A stretch of 64,000 bases of DNA. Source: Candidatus Rifleibacteriota bacterium (lineage in GTDB: Bacteria > Muiribacteriota > Ozemobacteria > Ozemobacterales > Ozemobacteraceae). Of the stretch, positions 16,532 through 25,488 are shown piece after piece. The translations under genes and the position numbers were made by a program. Each line of letters starts with the position of its first letter. The stretch's first letter is position 1. The notes under the pieces were generated by a model. The model was not told the origin of the DNA and did no database searches. It worked only from the letters and a program-made list of their open reading frames with translations. The stretch is from NCBI GenBank assembly GCA_015233565.1, contig JADFXM010000007.1:164472-228471 (forward strand), read 5' to 3'.

Positions 16532-19500
16532 ATGTCGATCTTTTCAAATTTAATTTGTGCATTGATTATTTTTTCATTTGTGGTTTGTCCAGGATTTGCT
16601 GCTCCAAATAGCCATGAATGGATTCAAGTTCAGAAGGCAATTAATGATGGACTTCCACAGACAGCAATCGATAAACTAAATCCGATAATTGAGGAATCAT
16701 TAAAAAATGGGAAATATGGCGAAGCTGCGCTTGCCATTTCAAAAAAGATAGTTCTGGAAGGCAACATACAGGGAAATAAAGCCGAAGAAAAAATCGTCAG
16801 ACTCGAGGCTGAAATCCCCAAACTTGATAAATCTCTTCAACCGATAATGAAGTGCATCCTCGCGAGATGGTATTGGCACTATTTCCAGCAAAATAACTGG
16901 CGATTTATGAATAGAAGCGCCACTGCCGGATTGAACGAAAAAGATTTCACCACCTGGGATCTCCCCAAACTATTTGCGAAAATATCAAGTATTTATGATG
17001 AAACCCTTGGGAATGAAGATTCCCTACAGAAGATTTCGGTCACCGAATTTTCTGACATCCTCCAAGCTGGGAATCAACCCATCAAGCTGCGGCCAACCTT
17101 GTTTGACTTTTTGGCGCATCAGGCTTTGGAGTTTTATATGAGCGGAGAGCAAGCTTCAGCTCTTCCACAGGATTCCTTTGAGATGAGTGCCGAGTCGCCA
17201 GCTCTTTCAGATACAGAAGCATTCCTTAAATGGGAACCTGGTACAACCGATGTTTCCTCTCCCAAATTTAAAGCTCTGAAGCTATTTCAGAAGTTGTTGA
17301 AATTTCATTCAGCAAGTAACAACAAAGATGGACTTCTCGATGTGGAAATCAAGCGGCTTGAATGGGCCAAAGCTTTCTGTGTCGGAGAGGGCTGCGATGA
17401 ACGTGCCTTAAAAGCTTTAAAATCCCTGGCACAAGAATATATAGATTCACCGCTTTCGAGTCTGGCTTTAGCTAAAGCTGCAATGATTCTGATGGGTCAG
17501 GGAAAAAACGTTGATGCCTATGCGCTCGCAAAAGAGGGAGCGGCACGCTTTCCCAATTCAGATGGTGGAAATGACTGTAAAGCTGTAATATCCAATATTG
17601 AGAGCAAAGAGCTTGAAGTATCCACCGATAGAGTCGCGGGAAAACCTCTTCCCAAGATAAAGATCGGCTATCGCAATATTGATAGTGTACATTTCCGCGT
17701 TATTCCGGCCTCATGGAAAAATTTGTTAAGCAAGAATCGCTATAATCCTGATTATGTTGATTACGATGATCGTCGTCGAATAGTCTCTTCAAAAGCTTTA
17801 AAAGAGTGGAAAGTCGATTTGCCCCCAACTCCGGATTATTCCAAGCGGACTCAGGAAGTTGACTTCCCGAATCTCGAGCCCGGGTTTTATTACCTGGTGT
17901 GCAGTCACAATGATGATTTCACTTTTGACAGCAATGCTCTGAGAATTACAGGAGTTTGGGTTTCATCACTTGGGCTGGTTGCACGTGGTCGGGGCGGGCA
18001 TCTTGATGGATTTGTCCTTGACAATGAGACCGGAGATCCCATCCCTGATGCGGTTGTTGAGGGTTGGGCCTACGACTACAATCGTGGTTGGAAAAAAGTT
18101 GCCAAGGGAAATACCGATGAAAACGGTATTTACAAATTGGAAGAAAGCAAAGGACTATTGGATTTCTTTACTGCCAATAACTCTGACCATGCTCTTTTGG
18201 CCATCGTCCATGCTAAAGGCGAAACTCTCATGGACGGAGAAGTTTTAAGTTCTTACGCCCGATCAAAGGAAAATCCCGACGAAAGAACCATTTTCTTCAC
18301 TGACAGGGCAATTTATAGGCCCGGGCAAATGATCAATTTCAAAGGAATTGTGGTAAAGGTTGATGCGGAAAAAAATTCCTATGAAATAGTTAAAGAAAGA
18401 AATGTAACAGTTAGTTTCAGAGATGTAAACAGCCAGGAAATTTCGCAACAGAACTTTACTTCCAATGAATTCGGTTCAATTTCGGGTGTTTTCACAGCCC
18501 CCTCCAGCGGTCGACTTCTGGGTGAGATGCGCCTTGAAGCTATTGGCCCGAATGGAAGTGTGGGTTTCAGAGTTGAAGAGTACAAACGTCCTAAATTCAA
18601 AGTTACTGTCAATCCACCTGCCGAGGGTGGCAAGCTTGGAGAAGACGTTACAGTTGAAGGGGAAGCGATTGCATTCACCGGCGCTGCAATTGACAAAGCA
18701 AAAGTAAAATTTCGTGTTACCCGCGAAGTCCAGATGCCGTGGTGGTGTTGGTGGTTCCGCCCCAAAGCGAATTCACAGGAAATCTCGCATGGTGTTGTTG
18801 AAAGCGATAACTCAGGAAAATTTAAAATCGTTTTCAAAGCCAAACCAGACCTTTCTGTCCCGGAAAAGGACGAACCCAAGTTCGTTTTCAATGTTTCGGC
18901 TGATGTAACTGATGGTACCGGTGAGACGATATCCGCACAAAATGGAGTTCGGTTGGGGTATTCAGCCTTAGAGATAGACCTGGCTATTCCCGAATGGTGC
19001 GTTTCAAAAAATTCCGCACTCGTAAATATTACTACAAAAACCCTGGATGGAAAGGGTGTTCCAGCCAACGGAACTGCATTGGTCTATACTTTAACCGGTC
19101 CTGCAGCTCCGGTAAAGTGTTCTCTTGAAGGAGAAGAAGGTGGCAAGGATTCAGGGATTGCGGCATGGGCGACGGCAACAGTAGCCGGAGAAGCGGCTTT
19201 TACCGGAGGAATTGATGGAAATGCCTCGGTTTCTTACGATCTTAAACCTGGTGCATATCGAATAATCGCGAAAAGCCGTGATCGCTATGGCAAGGAAGTG
19301 TCTGCTCAGAAGGATTTTATAGTAATTGATCCGGAGAGTAAGACTTTTAATGTGGCTATTCCAAACCATTATGTTGCTGAAAATAGTTCAATTGAGCCAG
19401 GAGAGACATTCAGAGCTATTTGGGGAACAGGCTATTCAAAAGGAAGGGCCTGGGTGGAAATCGAGCAGGATGACAAAATTCTTAAATCATACTGGACAAA

Positions 19501-22500
19501 CCCCGGAACGACTCAGCATGTAGTGGAATTTGCGGTTGATGAAGCATTACGTGGTGGTTTTATTGTCCACGTTCTTCAATTGCGGGAAAACCGATTATAT
19601 GCAAATCAGACGAATGTAACGGTTCCATATTCCAACAAAGCTTTGAAGCTGAAATTTGAGCACTTCACTTCCAAGCTTCAACCGGGTCAGGAAGAAACCT
19701 GGACAGTGGCCATCAAGGGTCCTGGTGCTGAGATGAAAGCGGTTGAGATGGTTGCTGCACTTTATGACGCGTCACTTGATGCTTTTGTTGCACATTCATG
19801 GCCGACTGGGTTCAACTTTTTCAGGCAGAATTATTCCAGTATGGTGCTGCATTTTGCGAATCGGTTGCGCAATTGGGACCACATCGAAAATTCCTGGAAC
19901 CAATCATGGGGATATTGTACAAGAACCTACCATCAATTCCCCTGGGAAGTCATACAGAACTTTTATGGCTATGGATATGCCACGGATGCTTGTTCAAGAG
20001 CTGATAGCTTCTCCGGTGGAAAAGGAATGCCCATGCGGTCTGTAGGCAGAATGATGTCCAAAGTGTCAAAGGATAAGGAAGAATCCGAAATGGCCATGCC
20101 GTGCCCTACCGCCGCCCCGATGATGGAATGTGCCAAAGCTGATATGGCGGGTGGCTCAGCTCTTGCCGCCCAGGCTCCCGGAGAGGCAAACCTGGCTATG
20201 GGTGGTGCCGGTGGCGGAGGAGCTCCTGCTAAGAAACCTGCTTCACCTGATTTGAGCAAAGTTTCAGCGCGGACCAATTTGAACGAGACCGCTTTTTTCT
20301 ATCCCCATCTTCAGATTCAGGAAGATGGTACGGTAAAGATCAACTTTAAAATTCCTGAAGCGCTCACTACCTGGAAGTTTTTAGGCTTTGCTCATGGCCT
20401 GCAATGTGAGGGTGGTGGACTTGTCGGTGAAACAGTGACTCAAAAAGACCTCATGGTACAGCCTAACCCCCCCAGGTTCATGAGGGAAGGCGATAAACTC
20501 TCATTTACTGCAAAGATTACAAATCTGTCCGGTGAAGTCCAAAAGGGAGCAATCAAGCTTTCAGTGTTTGATCCGGTGACGGAAAAAGAACGAAACTCAG
20601 AATTCAGCTTGGATAAAGCCCAGCTGGATTTTGAAGTCCCCGCAAAAGAATCCCGTTCCTTTGAATGGAAGCTCGCTGTCCCAGACGGAGCAGGAATTAT
20701 CGGATACAAAGTTGTAGCCGCATCGGACAAATTCTCAGACGGAGAATCCGGACAATTTCCGATTCTCTCAAGAAGAATCCTGGTCCGGGAAGCGCTTCCA
20801 CTCCCAATCAGGGGACCGGAAACAAAGAACTTCAAATTCCAGAAGTTAATTGATTCAGCTAAATCCGATACACTCAAGAACGAATCATTAACCGTACAAG
20901 TTACTTCAAATCCGGCGTGGTATGCGGTTCAGGCACTTCCATATCTGATGGAATTTCCTTTCGAATGTTCTGAACAGATTTTCAACAGACTGTATGCAAA
21001 CAGTCTTGCGAAGCATATCGCCCAATCTGATCCCAAGATCAAACGCGTTTTCAAAGCCTGGAAGGAAGACGAAGCGCAGGGTGGAAAAGCTCTTTTGTCC
21101 AACCTGGAAAAAAACCAGGAATTGAAAAATGTAATGTTGATGGAAACGCCGTGGGTCTGTGAAGCAAAGAATGAAACAGAAGCCAAGCATAGAGTAGGAC
21201 TACTGTTTGATGACAATATCGTTGATACCGGTATCAAGAACGCGTTTGACAAATTGTCCAAGTTACAGCTTGACTCGGGTGGATTTTCCTGGTTTCCTGG
21301 CGGTCCTCCGGATGAATTCATTACCCTGTATATCGTCACCGGGTTTGGCAGATTGCGTCATTTAAAGGTTGATGTTGATGCTGCACCAGCTTTCAAGGCA
21401 CTCGGTTACCTGGACAACTGGATAGTCAAAATTTACAACGAAATACTTCGGGATGGGCATCCTGAATTAATGCACATCAATAGTACAATTGCCATGTATC
21501 TTTATGGACGTGGATTCTTTTTGAAGGAAACTCCAATTCCGGCTCATGCCCAACCTGCCATAAATTATTTCCTGAAACAGGGAAAAGAATATTGGCTAAA
21601 ACTGGAAAGCAAAATGGCACAGGGCCATCTGGCCTTAGGTGAAGCAAGATTTGGTGACAAGGAACTTCCCTCTAAAATTTTCGCGAGCCTTAAAGAACGA
21701 AGCGTTACTGATCCTGAACTTGGACGATTCTGGCGCGATGAGGAGTTGTCATTTTACTGGTACAGAGCTCCGATTGAAACTCAGGCACTGATGATAGAAG
21801 TGTTTGATGAAATTGGGAATGATGCGGAAGGTGTCGAAGACCTCAAAGTATGGCTTTTGAAACAGAAACAAACCCAGGATTGGAAGACTACAAAAGCTAC
21901 AGCCGATGCTATTTATGCTCTTCTGCTGAGAGGCTCCAATCTTCTTGCTTCCGAAAAACTTGTCAAAATCAGCCTTGGCGGTTCCGAAGTACAACCTGAA
22001 AAAGTAGAAGCCGGTACAGGTTTCTACGAAAAGCGCTATTCAGCTTCTGAAATTAAGCCTCAAATGGGCGAAATCCAGATGACCAAGGAAGACAAGGGAG
22101 TTGCGTGGGGTGGAATCCATTGGCAGTATCTCGAAGATATGTCCAAGGTTACACCCGCTGAGACAAATCTGAAGCTAAAAAAGACTTTGTTTGTCAAAAA
22201 AGACACTACACGCGGGCCTGAAATATCACCAGTATCAGGGGCTTTGAAGGTTGGTGATTTGCTTACTGTAAGAATTGAACTCCGGACTGACCGGGATCTT
22301 GAATACGTCCATCTGAAAGATCAAAAGGGATGTGGACTTGAGCCGGTCGAAGCACTCTCAGCTTTTCGATACCAGGACGGGCTCGGCTACTATCAATCTC
22401 CGAAAGACACTGCGACGCACTTCTTCATAAGTTATATGCCCAAAGGAACATATGTCTTTGAGTATGACCTGAGAGTTGTGCATCGTGGACATTACCAAAC

Positions 22501-22579
22501 CGGAATTTCTGAAATCCAGTGCATGTACGCTCCTGAATTTTCAAGTCATTCCGAAAGCTTCTGGCTTGATGCTGAGTAA
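16532..22579 (+). CDS. Alpha-2-macroglobulin family protein with thioester
   Basis: A 2015-residue exported protease trap. Signal peptide residues 1-24 (cleavage FA-A-P); no convincing lipobox. Residues about 30-350 are helical repeats, followed by an FGF-like loop and a carboxypeptidase-regulatory-like beta domain (GHLDGFVLDNETGDPIPDAVV, about 490-540). MG2 begins near residue 590 (TDRAIYRPGQMINFKG). A Met/Ala/Gly-rich low-complexity stretch around 1170-1240 sits where bait regions occur. The A2M domain (ALTTWKFLGFAHG, about 1275) is followed by the thioester CSEQ at Cys1479 and an alpha/alpha toroid ending with the receptor-like domain. Bacterial A2Ms usually pair with PBP1C, but none is in this window. 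It has an AGAGGAGG ribosome site and is likely periplasmic defence against proteases. Confidence 0.93.
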   Translation: MSIFSNLICALIIFSFVVCPGFAAPNSHEWIQVQKAINDGLPQTAIDKLNPIIEESLKNGKYGEAALAISKKIVLEGNIQGNKAEEKIVRLEAEIPKLDKSLQPIMKCILARWYWHYFQQNNWRFMNRSATAGLNEKDFTTWDLPKLFAKISSIYDETLGNEDSLQKISVTEFSDILQAGNQPIKLRPTLFDFLAHQALEFYMSGEQASALPQDSFEMSAESPALSDTEAFLKWEPGTTDVSSPKFKALKLFQKLLKFHSASNNKDGLLDVEIKRLEWAKAFCVGEGCDERALKALKSLAQEYIDSPLSSLALAKAAMILMGQGKNVDAYALAKEGAARFPNSDGGNDCKAVISNIESKELEVSTDRVAGKPLPKIKIGYRNIDSVHFRVIPASWKNLLSKNRYNPDYVDYDDRRRIVSSKALKEWKVDLPPTPDYSKRTQEVDFPNLEPGFYYLVCSHNDDFTFDSNALRITGVWVSSLGLVARGRGGHLDGFVLDNETGDPIPDAVVEGWAYDYNRGWKKVAKGNTDENGIYKLEESKGLLDFFTANNSDHALLAIVHAKGETLMDGEVLSSYARSKENPDERTIFFTDRAIYRPGQMINFKGIVVKVDAEKNSYEIVKERNVTVSFRDVNSQEISQQNFTSNEFGSISGVFTAPSSGRLLGEMRLEAIGPNGSVGFRVEEYKRPKFKVTVNPPAEGGKLGEDVTVEGEAIAFTGAAIDKAKVKFRVTREVQMPWWCWWFRPKANSQEISHGVVESDNSGKFKIVFKAKPDLSVPEKDEPKFVFNVSADVTDGTGETISAQNGVRLGYSALEIDLAIPEWCVSKNSALVNITTKTLDGKGVPANGTALVYTLTGPAAPVKCSLEGEEGGKDSGIAAWATATVAGEAAFTGGIDGNASVSYDLKPGAYRIIAKSRDRYGKEVSAQKDFIVIDPESKTFNVAIPNHYVAENSSIEPGETFRAIWGTGYSKGRAWVEIEQDDKILKSYWTNPGTTQHVVEFAVDEALRGGFIVHVLQLRENRLYANQTNVTVPYSNKALKLKFEHFTSKLQPGQEETWTVAIKGPGAEMKAVEMVAALYDASLDAFVAHSWPTGFNFFRQNYSSMVLHFANRLRNWDHIENSWNQSWGYCTRTYHQFPWEVIQNFYGYGYATDACSRADSFSGGKGMPMRSVGRMMSKVSKDKEESEMAMPCPTAAPMMECAKADMAGGSALAAQAPGEANLAMGGAGGGGAPAKKPASPDLSKVSARTNLNETAFFYPHLQIQEDGTVKINFKIPEALTTWKFLGFAHGLQCEGGGLVGETVTQKDLMVQPNPPRFMREGDKLSFTAKITNLSGEVQKGAIKLSVFDPVTEKERNSEFSLDKAQLDFEVPAKESRSFEWKLAVPDGAGIIGYKVVAASDKFSDGESGQFPILSRRILVREALPLPIRGPETKNFKFQKLIDSAKSDTLKNESLTVQVTSNPAWYAVQALPYLMEFPFECSEQIFNRLYANSLAKHIAQSDPKIKRVFKAWKEDEAQGGKALLSNLEKNQELKNVMLMETPWVCEAKNETEAKHRVGLLFDDNIVDTGIKNAFDKLSKLQLDSGGFSWFPGGPPDEFITLYIVTGFGRLRHLKVDVDAAPAFKALGYLDNWIVKIYNEILRDGHPELMHINSTIAMYLYGRGFFLKETPIPAHAQPAINYFLKQGKEYWLKLESKMAQGHLALGEARFGDKELPSKIFASLKERSVTDPELGRFWRDEELSFYWYRAPIETQALMIEVFDEIGNDAEGVEDLKVWLLKQKQTQDWKTTKATADAIYALLLRGSNLLASEKLVKISLGGSEVQPEKVEAGTGFYEKRYSASEIKPQMGEIQMTKEDKGVAWGGIHWQYLEDMSKVTPAETNLKLKKTLFVKKDTTRGPEISPVSGALKVGDLLTVRIELRTDRDLEYVHLKDQKGCGLEPVEALSAFRYQDGLGYYQSPKDTATHFFISYMPKGTYVFEYDLRVVHRGHYQTGISEIQCMYAPEFSSHSESFWLDAE

Positions 22580-22753
22580 AAAGGACAAAAGCAAAAATGT
22601 CATTGCTGCGTGAAGAAGCTTATGAGACACTTGTGTTGAGCAAAGTTGAGGCAAACCAGCTTTCAGGGAAGCCTGTTTTCTCCCGGAAATTAGGATTGTT
22701 TCGGCCAGCTCAACATCGGTGCTTCAGTTAAGATCCAGTGTAAATAAGAAAGC

Positions 22754-22781
22754 CGGTCGCTGAGCGTCGTCGAAGCGGCCG
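22754..22781. repeat. REP-like GC-rich hairpin
   Basis: CGGTCGCT ... AGCGGCCG forms an 8-bp near-perfect inverted repeat (one G-T wobble), resembling the GGTCGTT ... AACGACC hairpin at 52126-52175 and the GC-rich units at 60693-60750. It stands out in AT-rich surroundings between the macroglobulin and DUF362 genes. Confidence 0.55.
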
Positions 22782-22825
22782 TTGAAATGGTTAGCATTTC
22801 AGATTGAAAAAAGGGGAAGAAAGAA

Positions 22826-23764
22826 ATGAAACGCAGAGATTTACTTAAAATTATCGGGGCTTCAGTCATCACCGCAGGAACAGGGTCTTTTTCCAAAGCT
22901 TTTGGAAAAGATACACTGGATGGCGTTTCTGAAAAAGCAAATGAAGCTCTTTCTCAAACGGCATTTCCTGATGTGGTTTGGGTTGAAAATGGGGAACCGG
23001 CTCAATTGTTGGCTGCTGCCCTTAAGGAAATGGGTGGGATGGGGCGTTTTGTAGCAAAGGGAGATGTTGTTGTCGTAAAACCCAACATCGGTTGGGATCG
23101 CTCTCCCGAATTGGCTGCGACAACAAATCCCGATTTAGTAGGGGAAATCATCAAGGAAGTATTGAACGCGGGCGCCAAAAAAGTGAAAGTGTTCGATCGG
23201 ACTTGTAATAATCCAAGAAGGTGCTATGAAAACAGCCAAATTCGTGAAAAAGCTGAAGCGGCAGGGGCGGAAGTTCTGAATATAGATGACTCCAGGTTTA
23301 CAACTATTGAGCTGAAAAAAGGGGAACTTCTCAAGGAATGGTCGGTCTACAAAGATTATCTTGAAGCGGATAAGGTAATAAATGTTCCGATTGCCAAACA
23401 TCATGGCCTGGCCACGCTAACTCTTGGACTCAAAAACCTCATGGGCGTCCTTGGAGGGCCTCGTGGCGAAATCCATTCCCCTTTCACAAAGCTTATCGAT
23501 ATCGTTGCCGGAATTCTTCCCACACTGACGATCATTGACGCATACCGGATTCTCTTAAGACACGGTCCACAAGGTGGGGATTTGAAGGATGTAAAGCTTG
23601 CTAAAACCCTTATAATGAGCCCCTGCACAGTCGCTGCTGATCATACTGCTGTTTCTCTTTTTGAACTGCAGCCCCAGGATCTTTCGTATCTCCAGGAAGC
23701 TGTAAAGCGGAATTTGAATAAGATAGCAATTCCGGTAGCAAATCTGAAGAAAGTTGTACTTTAG
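22826..23764 (+). CDS. Tat-exported DUF362 domain protein
   Basis: A 312-residue protein with a twin-arginine signal (MKRRDLLKIIGASVITAG, cleavage near SKAFG). The rest is a DUF362 domain: VVVKPNIGWDRSPELAATTNP, AKKVKVFDRTCNNPRRCYENS, then INVPIAKHHGLATLTLGLKN and MGVLGGPRGEIH. DUF362 proteins often bind or accompany iron-sulfur clusters, but this one lacks a CxxCxxCxxxC ferredoxin motif. Tat export implies folding, perhaps with a cofactor, before transport. It is 78 bp upstream of a radical SAM gene on the same strand. Function is unknown. Confidence 0.88.
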   Translation: MKRRDLLKIIGASVITAGTGSFSKAFGKDTLDGVSEKANEALSQTAFPDVVWVENGEPAQLLAAALKEMGGMGRFVAKGDVVVVKPNIGWDRSPELAATTNPDLVGEIIKEVLNAGAKKVKVFDRTCNNPRRCYENSQIREKAEAAGAEVLNIDDSRFTTIELKKGELLKEWSVYKDYLEADKVINVPIAKHHGLATLTLGLKNLMGVLGGPRGEIHSPFTKLIDIVAGILPTLTIIDAYRILLRHGPQGGDLKDVKLAKTLIMSPCTVAADHTAVSLFELQPQDLSYLQEAVKRNLNKIAIPVANLKKVVL

Positions 23765-23842
23765 TTGGATTTAGAGCGTAAAACGGGTTTTTTATGGAAT
23801 TATGAAACCTTCAGCCACTGGATTGGTTTTTAAGAAATCTAA

Positions 23843-25297
23843 ATGAATATTCTCCTTCTCAACCCTCCGGGACTCCATTCTTTTTCCAGGGATTATTTTT
23901 GTAGCAAAGTAACGAAAACCGGTTACATTGAGCATCCTGTCGATCTTTTGCTTTTGAGCGGAATTCTTTCTGAAAAGCACCAGGTCTCATTTATCGATTC
24001 TATTCTCGACAATTCGACTCCATGCGAATTGAAGAGACAAATTTCGGGCGACAACTTTGACGCAATAATTTTTCTTTCCGGAACATCGTCCTTTCCTGAT
24101 GATTCCAGGTTCCTTAAAAATCTGAAATGCCATTCGCCAAATCTGATTCTCGTTGGAATAGGAGATGTTTTTCGGGATGAAAAAGTGTTTAGAAGCAATG
24201 AATGGCTTGATGCAGTCATTCTCGATTTTACGAATCGCGATATCATGGCTTTTTTAGAAAATGATTTTGACTCAATTAAAAATATGTTTTTTAGAGGGAA
24301 TGGCACAATTTTTGTTCGGAAAACTGCTATTCCCAAACATTCTGTTTTTGAGATCCCAGTTCCCCGCCATGACCTTTTTATCAATTCCAGGTATCTTTTC
24401 CCCTTTTCACGATTTCATCCTTATGCAACTGTCTTGACAGATTTTGGTTGTCCATTTAACTGCGCTTTCTGTATATATTGTACTTTGGGCTTCAAACTTC
24501 GACCGATTGAAAATGTGGTGGAAGAACTGCGGTTCCTGAAAAGTTTGAAAATCAGGGAGATTTTCTTTAAAGATCAGGCCTTCGGAGCTGATAAAAACAG
24601 GACTTTCGAGCTCTGTAAGACGATGACAGAAATTGGAGGTTTTTCCTGGAGCTGTTTCATGCGTGCCGATTGCATCTCTCCTGATTTGTTGAAAGCCATG
24701 AAAATCGCAGGATGCCATACCATAATGTTCGGCGTGGAAAGCGCTAATGAAGCGATTCTTGAAAGATTCCACAAAAATATCACCAAGGAAAAAGTCAGAT
24801 ATGCTTTTTCCTGCTGCAAAGATGAGAAAATCGATCGTCTCGGAATATTTATTCTTGGATTCCCGGATGAGTCAGAAAAAAGTGTAAGACAAACAATCAA
24901 ATTCGCATTTGAATTGGATTGTGACTTTGTTTCCTTCAATGTTTTCATGCCGAAACCCGAGACACCCGCTCGAAAGTGGATTGAAAAACAGCTTCCTGAC
25001 CTTGGCTGGGAAAACGAGACTTTGGATCAATCAGGATTTTTGCCTTTTAAATCCTATTCTAAAGTTTCTTCATCGTGTCTTGAAACTCTTAAAAATTGGG
25101 CGATTCTTCGTTTTTATTTTCGGCCAACCTATTTCTTGAGAAGAATTCGAAAGGCCCAAACTTCATTTGAACTAAAGATGCTCTTCATGATGGGATTCTC
25201 AATGTTTTTTTCAATTCTGGAACAAGTGGTACAGAAAATTACCGTTTCATGCAATATTCCTCAACTTGATGCATTTCGTAAAAATCTTAAACCTTGA
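23843..25297 (+). CDS. Radical SAM protein with N-terminal B12-binding-like domain
   Basis: A 484-residue enzyme of the BchE/P-methylase-like group. Residues about 1-150 form a Rossmann-type domain opening with NILLLNPPG, but a clear DxHxxG cobalamin-ligand motif is not visible, so B12 binding is uncertain. The radical SAM core has Cys203, Cys207 and Cys210 (GCPFNCAFC), the VEELRFLKSLKIREIFFKD strand and GVESANEAILERFHKNIT. A hydrophobic C-terminal region may contact membrane. It likely acts on a lipid, sterol-like or peptide substrate; the reaction cannot be named. It follows the DUF362 gene and its stop overlaps the start of a 58-residue frame by one base. Confidence 0.88.
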   Translation: MNILLLNPPGLHSFSRDYFCSKVTKTGYIEHPVDLLLLSGILSEKHQVSFIDSILDNSTPCELKRQISGDNFDAIIFLSGTSSFPDDSRFLKNLKCHSPNLILVGIGDVFRDEKVFRSNEWLDAVILDFTNRDIMAFLENDFDSIKNMFFRGNGTIFVRKTAIPKHSVFEIPVPRHDLFINSRYLFPFSRFHPYATVLTDFGCPFNCAFCIYCTLGFKLRPIENVVEELRFLKSLKIREIFFKDQAFGADKNRTFELCKTMTEIGGFSWSCFMRADCISPDLLKAMKIAGCHTIMFGVESANEAILERFHKNITKEKVRYAFSCCKDEKIDRLGIFILGFPDESEKSVRQTIKFAFELDCDFVSFNVFMPKPETPARKWIEKQLPDLGWENETLDQSGFLPFKSYSKVSSSCLETLKNWAILRFYFRPTYFLRRIRKAQTSFELKMLFMMGFSMFFSILEQVVQKITVSCNIPQLDAFRKNLKP

Positions 25298-25473
25298 TGG
25301 TAAAGGAATTTGAATCTTTCGAAAATTTCGGTTACCTAAAGTTCATTCAGAACAAATCCAGAAAGGAAAGTTTCGCGGATCTTTTTTCCATTCTTTCTGA
25401 AAGAGCCAAATCCGCCAATGTCCATGGTCGCGTTAACGGAATCAGTAATAGCACATTTTTTGGACGAAAATGA
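25297..25473 (+). CDS. Small ORF coupled to the radical SAM gene
   Basis: A 58-codon frame whose ATG shares the A of the radical SAM stop (TGATG), an arrangement that favours translational re-initiation. The product (MVKEFESFENFGYLKF..., ending STFFGRK) is basic, without a signal peptide. It contains GRVNGISNS, but I recognise no family. It could be a small partner peptide, or the surviving start of a longer gene cut off at its 3' end. It runs convergently towards the PIN-Cys gene, ending 16 bases short of it. Confidence 0.42.
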   Translation: MVKEFESFENFGYLKFIQNKSRKESFADLFSILSERAKSANVHGRVNGISNSTFFGRK

Positions 25474-25488
25474 TGAAGTCTCCGGAGC

